A DNA stretch of 64,000 bases from Microbacterium binotii (GTDB taxonomy: Bacteria; Actinomycetota; Actinomycetes; Actinomycetales; Microbacteriaceae), in the NCBI RefSeq assembly GCF_021398715.1, contig NZ_CP090347.1, positions 1,054,001 through 1,118,000 of the forward strand, written 5' to 3'. Made by a program: the position numbers and the translations under genes. Positions within the stretch are counted from its first letter, which is position 1, and each line of letters begins with the position of its first letter. Under the pieces are notes generated by a model. That model did no database searches and was not told the origin of the DNA. It saw only the letters and a program-made list of their open reading frames with translations. Shown here piece after piece: positions 30,233 to 39,297 of this stretch.

Positions 30233-31174
30233 TCAGGGCACGAGCGTGATCTTGCCCGGCGCATGCGCCTCGATGAGACGGTGCGCCTGCGGTGCGTCCG
30301 TGAGCGGAAGCTGCTCGCCGAGCTCGACCGAGAAGTGGCCCGCCGAGAGCAGCGCCAGAACGACGGGAACAGCCTCCGCCCGCCACGCGAGCTGTTGGTC
30401 GGTGAGCGGTTCGGGGGAGCCGCCGGAGAACGCGCGGATGCCGAATCCCGCCGCATCAGCGCCGCGCACGATCGTCGCGATGCGCGAGCGGTCGTCCACG
30501 AGGGCGAGGGAGGCGGCGATCGCCTCGTCCGTTCCCGCCGCGTCGAACGCGGCGGTGTAGCCCTGGGGCGCGGCCTCGCGCAGGCGCTGTTCGAGTCCTT
30601 CGCCGTACGCGACCGGGGTCGCGCCGAGTTCGCGGAGTCTGTCGAAACGCGAGGGGGACGAGGTCGCGACGACCGTCGCGCCCCAGAGCACGGCGAACTG
30701 CACCGCGGCCTGACCGACGGCGCCCGAGCCCGCGTGAACGACGAGGGTGTCGCCGCTGCGCACATCGAGCGAGCGCAGCGACTGGTAGGCGGTGCCGACG
30801 GGGATGCCGAGGGCGGCGCCCGTCGCGGCATCCACCTGGGGAGGTCGCGGCTGGAGCGACCCGACCTTGACGATCGCCTCTTCTGCGTAGAGGCCGCCGG
30901 CGGAGAAGATCACGACCGCATCCCCGACGCGGAAGCCTTCCACGCCTTCGCCCACAGCGGTCACCACGCCGGCGCCGTCGCTGCCGATGCGGCGGGGGTG
31001 GGTCATCGGGACCGGGCCGCGCATGCCCGCTCGGAGTTTCGCATCGATCGGGTTGACGCCCGCGGCTTCGATCCGCACCGACACCTGGCCGGCGTCCGGG
31101 GAGGGGATCTCGACTTCGGTGAGGGTGAGGACGTCGGGGCCGCCGTGCTCGGAGTAGACGATCGCGTGTGTCAT
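30233..31174 (-). CDS. NADP-dependent zeta-crystallin-like quinone oxidoreductase
   Basis: A 313-residue zinc-free medium-chain dehydrogenase/reductase. The GroES-like N-terminal domain has AAGVNPIDAKLRAG and GSDGAGVVTAVGEGVEGFRVGD, and the Rossmann domain has VVHAGSGAVGQAAVQFA (about 145-161) with SPSRFDRLRELGA after it, the pattern of Qor-like NADPH:quinone reductases. No structural or catalytic zinc cysteines are present. ATG 31174 is preceded by GGCGAGCACC, a weak ribosome site. A terminator hairpin at 31216-31262 separates it from the upstream GH43 gene, so it probably has its own promoter. Confidence 0.88.
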   Translation of the reverse strand: MTHAIVYSEHGGPDVLTLTEVEIPSPDAGQVSVRIEAAGVNPIDAKLRAGMRGPVPMTHPRRIGSDGAGVVTAVGEGVEGFRVGDAVVIFSAGGLYAEEAIVKVGSLQPRPPQVDAATGAALGIPVGTAYQSLRSLDVRSGDTLVVHAGSGAVGQAAVQFAVLWGATVVATSSPSRFDRLRELGATPVAYGEGLEQRLREAAPQGYTAAFDAAGTDEAIAASLALVDDRSRIATIVRGADAAGFGIRAFSGGSPEPLTDQQLAWRAEAVPVVLALLSAGHFSVELGEQLPLTDAPQAHRLIEAHAPGKITLVP

Positions 31175-31215
31175 GGTGCTCGCCACTCTGCCCTGTGTCG
31201 AGCCCCGACGCAACG

Positions 31216-31262
31216 CGCCCCGTGGCGGACCGACGATCGACTCGCCGGTCCGCCACGGGGCG
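31216..31262 (-). terminator. terminator of the GH43 gene
   Basis: CGCCCCGTGGCGGACC (31216-31231) is perfectly complementary to 31247-31262 across a 15-nt loop. It starts 13 bp beyond the stop codon of the minus-strand GH43 gene. Confidence 0.85.
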
Positions 31263-31274
31263 GGACGCCGGGAC

Positions 31275-34187
31275 TCAGCCGCAGGCGAGCGACGGGTACG
31301 GCGCGGTGAGGTTCGCGGTCGCACCCGCCTGGGTCACGGAGACCGTGGCCGTTCCCGCGGGCATCGCCCCGAGCCGCGTCGTGAAGGCGGTCGACGCGCT
31401 CTTGCCCGCCGCCACCGTGACAGTCTTCGCGCCGTACACGGTCGTGATGGTGGCCGAAGCCGAGCTGGTACCCGTGTTGCTGAGGACGACTGAGACCACG
31501 GCTGTGCCCGCCAGGCAACGCGCGCTGGTCGTGGCCTGCACGGACACCGCGGGGGTGACGGTGACGGTGGCTTCCACCGGCATGCGCGAGTCGTCCTGTG
31601 CGATGCCGGCGACCGTGAACGTGCCCGCGGCGGCGTAGGCGGCGGGAGCGACGGCATCCCAGACGACGTCGACACTCTGCTGCGAGCCGTCCGCCTTCGT
31701 CAGGTGCGCCTGCGGCAGTGCGGGCGCGACGCCCGCCCGCGTCGTCACCGCGATCTCGTCGACCGAGGCGACCGCGATGTCGGTCGCGTAGGCCTCGAGC
31801 ACGCGCTGGTACTCGGTGCGCGTGATGGGAATGACCGTGCCGTGGCGCGGCTTGCCGCCGTCGGCGTTCTGGGGGAGCGACTGGCGCAGTTTCGCACCGA
31901 GCGGCTGCCAGGCGTTCCCGTCCTCGAGGTTCGTCGTTCCGAACGGCACGTAGTGGTTGGGGCCGCCGTGGTAGTTGGGCTGGTCGATGAACAGGAACCA
32001 GTCCAGGCCGTTCACATCACCCGCGTTGGCGGGGAAGATGTTGGCGCCCTCGCCGCTGGTGAACGTTCCGCCGGGCTCGCCGTTGGGCAGGCCGCCGGCG
32101 ACCCGCTCCTTCACGAGCGTCCACTCGTCCGCCGGTCCGGTCGTGCCCGGCAGTGTGCCCGTGATCGTCGCCAGCAGATCGGTCGACTTCTCGTGGCGGA
32201 TCGTCATGCTCGCCTCGTCCTTGGTAAAGCGGTGGTAGACGCCGTCGACTTTCGCGACGGTGGAGTCGATGAGACCGAGCCCCGAGCCCCGGCGCACGTC
32301 GCTCCAGATCTGCGGTTCGGAGAAGGTGACGAAGTCATCGGTCGTCGCGTACATCATCCGGTTGTAGGTGACGGCCGTGCGATCGGCGGCGTTCGTGGTC
32401 GGGTAGAGGTTCGACGCCCAGAAGACGACGAACGTGTCCAGTTCTTCGTCCCAATAGGCCTCCGGCGCCCAGGTGTTTCCGGCGTAGTCGCTCGAGACCT
32501 TCACATGACGCTGCTCGGACCAGTTCACCAGGTCGTCGGACTCCCAGACCTCGATGTAGCGCGAGCCGGAGATCTGCGCGGTCGTGAATCCGCCGGCCAG
32601 GCCGTCGATCTTCAGGTCCGTCGCGATCATGTAGAACTTGTCGCCCTCGGGCGCGCGGATGATGAAGGGATCGCGCAACCCCTCGGTGCCGACGGTGGAG
32701 GTGAACACCGGCTGTCCGTCGTTGAGGGTGTTCCAGCTGAGCGCGTCGTTGCCCTTGGACGCGGCGATGCTCACCCGCTCGGCGCCCTGGCCCTCACCCG
32801 TGAAGAAGGTCCAGAAGTACGCCTCGGTCTCCTCGTTGCCCGCGGGCAGCGGTTGGATGCGAGCGGAGAAGGTGCGACTGGCGGTCGACGTTCCGTGGGC
32901 GACCGTCGCGGTCAGCTCGACGACGATCTCGGGGGAGCCGGCCGCGGGTCGTGTGACGTCCACCGTGCGCGAGTCGTCGCGCACGCCGGGCCGCAGCGTC
33001 GCATGCGCCGCATCCACCGTCCAGGTGATCGTGGACCCCTGCGCGCCGATGGCGGGGACGGAGAAGTTGGTGCGGACGTCGTCGAGGTTCGCGATCTGGA
33101 TCGCCGCCAGGTCTGCCGCCACGCGTTCGGCGTCGGAGAGCAGCTGCGGCACCCGCACCGGATAGGTCTGGATGCGGGTGGCGCCGCCCACGCTGAAGGT
33201 GGCGGTCAGTGTCACATCGGCGTCGCCCGAGCCCGCGGCGGGGCGGGTGACGGTCGCGGTGCCGCCGGCGACGGCGACGGCCGGGTTGTTCGATCCCCAG
33301 CTCACGGTGACGCCGGCGCTCGTGGTGGGGACGGCGAAGTCGGCTTCCGCGGTCGCGGGGACCGTGACGGCGGCGACGGCGCGGTCCAGAGCCTCGCCGT
33401 TGTAGAGCGCCAGGACGTCGGCGTCGCTGAGCGCCTGCCCGTAGATCGCGAAGTCGTCGACCAGTCCGCTCCAGCTCGCGTCGTTGTAGGTCGAGCGGCC
33501 GAGGGCCGCGACGAGACTCGAGCCGAACGCGGCGACGTCGCGGGCGATCGCGGTCTGCGAGATGCGCGCACCGTTCACGTAGACGCGCAGCTGACCCGTC
33601 GTGCCGTCGATGACCGTCGTGTACAGGCTGAGGCCGGCGGGGGTGCGGATGCCGGAGGTCGCGGCATTGGTGGCACCGGGACCGACCTCGGTGGTCCACG
33701 GCGAGCCGGGGGAGACGGCGTTGGTGACGACCGACTTGACGTACCCGTTCGGATTGGCGGGGTTGAGCAGCCAGTATCCCGACGAGTAGGAGTTCCCGGA
33801 TGCGACGGGGGCGCCGATGAAGGCGGCCGCGGTGTTGCCGGCGCCCGAGCGCGGCGAGAGCCAGGTCGAGATCGTCAGGTCCTTCTTGCCGACGAGACCG
33901 GTCGTGGGGATGTCGAGGTAGGCGGCGGTGCCGCGGGACCCACCGGGCAGCGAGAGGCTGCCGTCGGCGACGGCGCCCCCGCTCTGCTGCAGGGTCGCGT
34001 CGAACCCGTTGCCGCTCGCATCCGGGATCGTCGTACCCGCGACGCTGTCAAAGGTGTAGTGCAGCAGCGGCGCGGGCGTCGCGGCCTGGGCGGCGGTCGG
34101 GACGACCGCGCCGGCGACGGCGAGCGCGAGAGCGGTCCACACCGCTCCGCCCCTGGTCAGCATTCGGTATCTGTGGCGCGTGCTCAC
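31275..34187 (-). CDS. secreted multidomain GH43 glycosidase
   Basis: A 970-residue exported enzyme, most likely acting on arabinan or arabinoxylan side chains. Order: signal peptide with AVAGAVVPTAAQA cleavage region (1-35), LamG-like jelly roll (about 38-262), two Ig-like bacterial domains (about 265-450), a GH43 five-blade propeller (about 451-796) with LRDPFII near 504 supplying the catalytic base and NTWAPEAYWDEEL as a family marker, a further Ig-like domain (809-862), and a C-terminal domain with two Cys. No sorting signal, so freely secreted. GTG 34187 is preferred to ATG 34208 because GAGGAG lies 8 nt before it. Own promoter and operator at 34315-34374; terminator after it. Confidence 0.85.
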   Translation of the reverse strand: MSTRHRYRMLTRGGAVWTALALAVAGAVVPTAAQAATPAPLLHYTFDSVAGTTIPDASGNGFDATLQQSGGAVADGSLSLPGGSRGTAAYLDIPTTGLVGKKDLTISTWLSPRSGAGNTAAAFIGAPVASGNSYSSGYWLLNPANPNGYVKSVVTNAVSPGSPWTTEVGPGATNAATSGIRTPAGLSLYTTVIDGTTGQLRVYVNGARISQTAIARDVAAFGSSLVAALGRSTYNDASWSGLVDDFAIYGQALSDADVLALYNGEALDRAVAAVTVPATAEADFAVPTTSAGVTVSWGSNNPAVAVAGGTATVTRPAAGSGDADVTLTATFSVGGATRIQTYPVRVPQLLSDAERVAADLAAIQIANLDDVRTNFSVPAIGAQGSTITWTVDAAHATLRPGVRDDSRTVDVTRPAAGSPEIVVELTATVAHGTSTASRTFSARIQPLPAGNEETEAYFWTFFTGEGQGAERVSIAASKGNDALSWNTLNDGQPVFTSTVGTEGLRDPFIIRAPEGDKFYMIATDLKIDGLAGGFTTAQISGSRYIEVWESDDLVNWSEQRHVKVSSDYAGNTWAPEAYWDEELDTFVVFWASNLYPTTNAADRTAVTYNRMMYATTDDFVTFSEPQIWSDVRRGSGLGLIDSTVAKVDGVYHRFTKDEASMTIRHEKSTDLLATITGTLPGTTGPADEWTLVKERVAGGLPNGEPGGTFTSGEGANIFPANAGDVNGLDWFLFIDQPNYHGGPNHYVPFGTTNLEDGNAWQPLGAKLRQSLPQNADGGKPRHGTVIPITRTEYQRVLEAYATDIAVASVDEIAVTTRAGVAPALPQAHLTKADGSQQSVDVVWDAVAPAAYAAAGTFTVAGIAQDDSRMPVEATVTVTPAVSVQATTSARCLAGTAVVSVVLSNTGTSSASATITTVYGAKTVTVAAGKSASTAFTTRLGAMPAGTATVSVTQAGATANLTAPYPSLACG

Positions 34188-34314
34188 GCGGAGGCTCCTC
34201 GCTCTCATCGAAGGGCGAGACGCGGCGGAGCGTGCGCGGGGACGTCACGGTCCCCGCGGCGATCGGTTGAGCGTCGTCGCGCAATCGTGTGCCGCGGATG
34301 CGGCCGGCAGTCAT

Positions 34315-34374
34315 TGTTACCGAGAACATTCTCGGCCTGGGATCACCGTATTGGCTGTGCGGAGACGTTGTCAA
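34315..34374 (-). promoter_or_regulatory. GH43 promoter with LacI-type operator
   Basis: On the minus strand TTGACA (34369-34374) and TACGGT (34345-34350) are spaced by 18 nt. Just downstream lie two overlapping palindromes: TGTTACCGAGAACA (34315-34328, LacI-like TGTT-x2-CG-x2-AACA) and CCGAGAACATTCTCGG (34320-34335, 7-bp arms). They cover the expected transcription start, so repression is likely. The sequence differs from the araD operator, so a different regulator is expected. The rest of 34188-34427 shows no gene. Confidence 0.7.
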
Positions 34375-34427
34375 CGTCCCGCCGCGCGCCGGGGGCATCG
34401 CGCACGCGGCGGCGCGCTCGGCCGAGA

Positions 34428-37400
34428 TCAGCCGCGTAAGGTCTTGAGGATGCGCTGGGCGGAGACAGGTTCGGCCGTTCCCAGACGCTGCGCGAACAGA
34501 CTCACGCGGTACTCCTCGAGCAGCCACCGGGCATGCACGAGAGACGCAGGCGCGGTGTCTGCGGGCGGGATCGTGCCGCCGGCATCCGTGTACGCGGCGG
34601 CGGCGCGCTCGTACTCGGTGAGGCGTTGCCGATCCCGTCCGGGCTGGTCGGCCAGCTGCGCCAACCGTTCGGTGACCGCCGCCAGGTAGCGCGGCAGATG
34701 GGCGAGGCGCTCCGTCCCGGTCCGCGAGACGAAACCGGGGGAGACGAGGCCATCCAGCTGGGCGCGGATGTCGCCGAGGGCGCCGAGCAGCGTCAGCGAG
34801 TTCTGCCGCTTCATGGCGCGCTCGATCTCTCGCAGGGAGAGCAGGATCCGGGCGACGAGGCTCGTCGCCCGGAACAGCTCATCCGTGACCGCGGCGCTGA
34901 ACGCGTCCCTGAGGCCCTCGAAGCCGGCGCGATCGCGCACGATTCCGTCGGGGGCGATGCGGGTGATGACCGCATCCGCGACCGCGACGCGCGCGTCCTC
35001 GACGAGAGCCTTGGCGGAGGGGTAGGGGGAGGCGGCGAGCGCGAGCTTCTCGTTCGCGGTGAGGTGGTCGAGCACATAGGAGACGGGGGAGGGCACCGCA
35101 TGGAGGACGAGACGGCGGATGCCTGCGCGCGTCGCCCGGGCTGCCGACTCCGGGGTCGCCTCGATGCGCAGCGACACGCTCGCGCCGTCGTCGATGATCG
35201 CGGGGTAGCCGCGGACGACACCGCCCGCCACGCGCGTGTCGACCTGTGCGGGGAGCGTCCCGAAGTCCCAATCCGTCACCCCCGTGCGCTCCGCGAAACC
35301 GTCGGCGGTCGCGGTGACGCGCGCACCGGGTGTGCCGGGTGCGGCGACGACACCGGGGGCGGCGGGACCGCGGCGCAGCGAGCGTGCGACGGAAGAACGG
35401 GCGCGATCGGAGTAACGCTCCTGCAGGGCGACCAGGTCGCGGCCGGAGCCGGCCGCACGGCCGCGCTCGTCGACCGCGCGGAACGAGATCAGCAGGTGGT
35501 CAGGCACGCGCTCCATCTCGAAGTCGGACGCGCTCACCGGCTGGTTGGCGACCCGCTGGATGCGGGTGGCGAGGGCGTCGCGAAGAGGGAGCGGGGGAAC
35601 ACCCCCGTGATCCTCGGGGCCCGCGCCGCTCAGCTCCTCGGCGAAGCGCGCCGCCCAGTCGGCCGCCGGCACGACGTGGCGTCGGATGGCCTTCGGCAGT
35701 GCTCGCAGGAGCGCGGTGATGAGTTCGTCGCGCATGCCCGGCACCTGCCAGTCGAATCCGCGCGGCGACAGCTGCGCCAGGAGGGCGAGCGGGACGATCG
35801 CTGTCACGCCGTCGTCGGCGGCCCCCGGTTCGAACCGGTATGCGAGCGAGAGCACTTGGTCGCCCTGCGTCCATCGGGTCGGGAAGGCGCGTTCGTCCGC
35901 GCGCTCAGCGCCCTCCAGCAGGTCGGCCTCGCTCAGATCGAGCAGGCGCGGGGTGCGACCGATGGCGTCCTTCCACCAGGACTCGAACGAGCGGGCGTCG
36001 AACACGTCGGCGGGGATACGTGCGTCGTAGAACGCGTAGACCGCCTCGTCTCCGGCCAGGATGTCGCGGCGGCGCTCGCGCTCCTCGACCTTCTCCAGGC
36101 GTCGGCGCAGCTCGAGGTTGCGGCGCGCGAAGGCGGTGAGGGGCTTGCCCAGGCGCGAGGGATCCCACTCCTCGTCGACGAGCGCATGGCGCACGAACAT
36201 CTCCCGCGCGAGCGGGCGGTCGAAACGGGCGAGCTGCACGCGCCGTCGGGGGATGATCTCGACGCCGAACAGGGTGACCTTCTCGTAGGCCGTGGCGGCG
36301 CCGGCATCCTTCGACCAGTGCGGCTCGCTGAGCTGCCGTTTGGCGAGATCGCCCGCGAGGGGCTCGGCCCAGGCCGGATCGATCGCCGCGACCGTGCGGG
36401 CGAAGAGGCGACTCGTCTCGACGAGCTCCGCGGCCATGACGGCGGTCGGCCGCTTCTTGCGCAGACCGGATCCGGGAAACAGCGAGAAGCGCGTGCCGCG
36501 GGCCCCGCGATACTCCGCGCGCGTGCCCTTGCCCTCTCGGCCCTTCTCGCGCTCGTCGAGGATGCCGATGTGCGAGAGGAGCCCGGACAGCAGAGCGCGA
36601 TGCACCGCGGCGGGATCCGCAGCGCCGGGCGCCCGCTCGGCATCGCGACGAAGGCCCAGTAGCTGCGAGAGCTGGCGGTGCACGTCGAACCACTCCCGCA
36701 CGCGCACGTAGTTGAGCATCTCCGCCCGGCACAGCCTGCGGAAGGCGCTCGAACCGAGCTCGTCCTGCTGCTCACGCAGGTGGTTCCAGAGGTTCAGGAG
36801 AGTCAGGAAGTCGCTCGTGGGATCGACGAATCGCGCGTGCAGTCGATCCGCTTCCTCGCGGCGCTCCTCGGGACGCTCACGGACGTCCTGGATCGACATG
36901 CCGGCAACGATCGCGAGCACGTCCGGCAGCACGTCGGTGCGCCGCGCCTCGACGAGCATGCGAGCGAAGCGCGGGTCTATCGGCAGTCGGGAGATCTCCC
37001 GCCCGAGCTGCGTGAGCGCGGACCCCTGCCGACTCCGGCGGACGGCCTGCAGCTCGACGAGCAGGTCGAACGCCGACTGGACGCCCCGGGAGTCGGGAGG
37101 GGTGAGGAAGGGGAAGGCGGAGATGTCGCCGAATCCGAGCGCGAGCATCTGCAGGATGACGGCGGCGAGCGAGGTGCGCAGGATCTCCGGCTCGGTGAAG
37201 ACGGGGCGGCGCTCGAAATCGCCCTCCCCGTACAGGCGGATCGCGATGCCCGGCGCCGTTCTTCCGGCACGGCCGGACCGCTGCTGCGCGGAGGCCTGCG
37301 AGATGGCCTCGATCGGCAGCCGCTGCACCTTCGATCGGTTGCTGTAGCGGGAGATGCGGGCGGTTCCGGTGTCGATCACGTAGCGGATGCCGGGAACCGT

Positions 37401-38333
37401 CAGGCTCGTCTCGGCGACGTTCGTGGCGAGGATCACCCGACGTCGCACTCCCGCGACGCGAGACCGCTCGAACACGCGATGCTGCTCGGCCGCGGACAGC
37501 CGGCCGTAGAGGGGCAGCACCTCGGTGGGCGCCGTGGCCGAGGCGTAGGCGGCGCGCACCGCATCCGCCGCGTCGCGGATCTCGGCCTCGCCGGGAAGGA
37601 AGACGAGGACGTCGCCCGGCGCCTCGGTGTCGAGCTCGCGCAGCGCCTGGACGATCGCGGTCACCTCGTCCTCGGTCTCGGAGGCGGGCACGGCGGCCTC
37701 CTCGGTCTCATCGTCGGCCTCCGGCACGAGCGGTCGATACCGGATCTCGACGGGGTAGGTGCGGCCCGACACCTCCACGACGGGAGCGGGAACACCGTCG
37801 GCGTCGGCGAAGTGGCGCGCGAAGCTCTCGGGATCGATCGTGGCGGAGGTCACGATGACCTTCAGATCCGGGCGCTCGGGCAGGATGCGGCGGAGGTACC
37901 CCAGCAGGAAGTCGATGTTGAGGGAGCGCTCGTGGGCCTCGTCGATGATGATCGTGTCGTAGCGGCGCAGAAGCCGGTCGCGGTGGATCTCGTTGAGCAG
38001 GATGCCGTCGGTGACCAGGGCGACGCGCGTGTCGGCGGAGACCTTGTCGGTGAAGCGCACCTTGTAGCCGACCGTGGAGCCGAGCGGGACCTGCAGCTCT
38101 TCGGCGATGCGCTCGGCGATCGTCCGCGCCGCGATGCGTCGCGGCTGCGTGTGCGCGATACGGGTGCGCCCGAGTTCCAAGCAGATCTTCGGCAGCTGCG
38201 TCGTCTTGCCGGAGCCCGTCGCGCCGGCGACGATCACGACCTGGTGGTCCTCGATGGCGCGCGCGATCTCCTCCCGGGCCGCGCTGACGGGCAGCTCGGG
38301 AGGGAACGAGATGACGGGTTCCGGCGTTGACAC
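34428..38333 (-). CDS. hrpA: ATP-dependent RNA helicase HrpA
   Basis: A 1301-residue DEAH-box helicase, the same size as E. coli HrpA (1300). Motif I GATGSGKTTQ (about 37-46), motif Ia TQPRRIAA, DEAH, SATI and the C-terminal RecA motifs (ILATNVAETSLTVPGI, QRSGRAGRTAPGI) are all present, followed by HA2, OB-fold and the long DUF3418 C-terminal region typical of HrpA. It acts on RNA in the cytosol, with roles in mRNA processing and rescue of stalled ribosomes known for E. coli. GTG 38333 is the start; TAGCAT at 38342-38347 (minus) could be a close -10. It follows the threonine-array gene by 28 bp. Confidence 0.95.
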   Translation of the reverse strand: MSTPEPVISFPPELPVSAAREEIARAIEDHQVVIVAGATGSGKTTQLPKICLELGRTRIAHTQPRRIAARTIAERIAEELQVPLGSTVGYKVRFTDKVSADTRVALVTDGILLNEIHRDRLLRRYDTIIIDEAHERSLNIDFLLGYLRRILPERPDLKVIVTSATIDPESFARHFADADGVPAPVVEVSGRTYPVEIRYRPLVPEADDETEEAAVPASETEDEVTAIVQALRELDTEAPGDVLVFLPGEAEIRDAADAVRAAYASATAPTEVLPLYGRLSAAEQHRVFERSRVAGVRRRVILATNVAETSLTVPGIRYVIDTGTARISRYSNRSKVQRLPIEAISQASAQQRSGRAGRTAPGIAIRLYGEGDFERRPVFTEPEILRTSLAAVILQMLALGFGDISAFPFLTPPDSRGVQSAFDLLVELQAVRRSRQGSALTQLGREISRLPIDPRFARMLVEARRTDVLPDVLAIVAGMSIQDVRERPEERREEADRLHARFVDPTSDFLTLLNLWNHLREQQDELGSSAFRRLCRAEMLNYVRVREWFDVHRQLSQLLGLRRDAERAPGAADPAAVHRALLSGLLSHIGILDEREKGREGKGTRAEYRGARGTRFSLFPGSGLRKKRPTAVMAAELVETSRLFARTVAAIDPAWAEPLAGDLAKRQLSEPHWSKDAGAATAYEKVTLFGVEIIPRRRVQLARFDRPLAREMFVRHALVDEEWDPSRLGKPLTAFARRNLELRRRLEKVEERERRRDILAGDEAVYAFYDARIPADVFDARSFESWWKDAIGRTPRLLDLSEADLLEGAERADERAFPTRWTQGDQVLSLAYRFEPGAADDGVTAIVPLALLAQLSPRGFDWQVPGMRDELITALLRALPKAIRRHVVPAADWAARFAEELSGAGPEDHGGVPPLPLRDALATRIQRVANQPVSASDFEMERVPDHLLISFRAVDERGRAAGSGRDLVALQERYSDRARSSVARSLRRGPAAPGVVAAPGTPGARVTATADGFAERTGVTDWDFGTLPAQVDTRVAGGVVRGYPAIIDDGASVSLRIEATPESAARATRAGIRRLVLHAVPSPVSYVLDHLTANEKLALAASPYPSAKALVEDARVAVADAVITRIAPDGIVRDRAGFEGLRDAFSAAVTDELFRATSLVARILLSLREIERAMKRQNSLTLLGALGDIRAQLDGLVSPGFVSRTGTERLAHLPRYLAAVTERLAQLADQPGRDRQRLTEYERAAAAYTDAGGTIPPADTAPASLVHARWLLEEYRVSLFAQRLGTAEPVSAQRILKTLRG

Positions 38334-38361
38334 AGCCTTCGATGCTAACCCGAGCCGAGGC

Positions 38362-39297
38362 TCAGATGCTCAGCAGCGTCGCGAGGCCGACGATCGAGCC
38401 CACGAACACGACCGCCGAGACGCCCGCGAGCACCGTGAGACGGGTGCGGGTGGCACGGCGCCGGGCGATCCGGGCCGCGAGCCCACCGTCGCCGATGTCG
38501 ACGACCGGGGATGCGGCGGCGGTCGCCGGCGCGGACGTGATCGTCGGCGTGCGGATCGCATACCGCTCGCGTGCGGGCGTGCGATCGGTCTCGGCATCGG
38601 GAGCGAACGAGGTGGTCTGCCTCGCGGCACCCCGGCGTGCGCGCGTGAGACGCGGCGAGGCGCCCGCCGTCGCCCCGCGCAGCGACAGGCTCGTCGCGTC
38701 GTCCGCTACGGCGTCGCGCGGACGCAGCACGGTGTCGTCCGCGTCCGCATCCGTCGGCCGGTCGCGGCGGCGCAGCAGCGTCGCGTCCTGCGGCTCGTCG
38801 CGGGGACGCAGGACCGTGTCGTCCTCATCGAGCGGGTCAACGGACGCGGGTGAGCGAGGGGTGAGGATCGTGTGCTCGTCCTCGTCCTCCGCATGAGCGG
38901 CGGGGGTCGGCAGCGAACGGGCGACCACCACGGTCGCGTCCGTCGGCGGAGCGGGCCGGCGCACCAGCAGGGTGCCGTCTTCAAGTTCATCCGAGGGGGG
39001 TGCCTCTTCGGGCGACGGAGCCTCGGCCTCGGCCGGACGCCGCACCAGCGCGGTGCGGTCCTCCACGTCCGCCGCCGTGACCGTCGCTGCGGTCGGCGAA
39101 CGGTCGACGATCACGGTCTCGTCGACGGGCGGAGCCGGCGTCTCGCGCGACACGATGGCGGTGGCATCGGTCGCCTCCGCGGCGGCGGACGCGTTGCGTC
39201 GGTCGCGTCGGCTCACGAGCTGGGTGCTGTCTTCGGGCTGGTCGGTCGCACCGGGCTCGCGTCGTGAGAGGCGGGTGCTGTCGTCTGGCTCGGTCAT
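38362..39297 (-). CDS. tail-anchored protein with twelve D-x-T-x-(LIV)-x-x-R repeats
   Basis: A 311-residue protein of no family I know. Residues 1-207 hold twelve copies of a short motif whose threonines are T8, T25, T46, T61, T82, T109, T122, T143, T161, T173, T189 and T202; examples are DATAIVSR, DETVIVDR, EDGTLLVRR and DDTVLRPR. Spacing between copies varies from 12 to 27 residues, filled with Ala/Pro/Glu linkers, so the array is probably disordered. A basic stretch (276-286) precedes one membrane helix at about 288-310, so the array should face the cytosol. It ends the kinase operon, its ATG overlapping the FHA gene stop by 4 nt. I infer a multisite phosphothreonine scaffold. Confidence 0.9.
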   Translation of the reverse strand: MTEPDDSTRLSRREPGATDQPEDSTQLVSRRDRRNASAAAEATDATAIVSRETPAPPVDETVIVDRSPTAATVTAADVEDRTALVRRPAEAEAPSPEEAPPSDELEDGTLLVRRPAPPTDATVVVARSLPTPAAHAEDEDEHTILTPRSPASVDPLDEDDTVLRPRDEPQDATLLRRRDRPTDADADDTVLRPRDAVADDATSLSLRGATAGASPRLTRARRGAARQTTSFAPDAETDRTPARERYAIRTPTITSAPATAAASPVVDIGDGGLAARIARRRATRTRLTVLAGVSAVVFVGSIVGLATLLSI

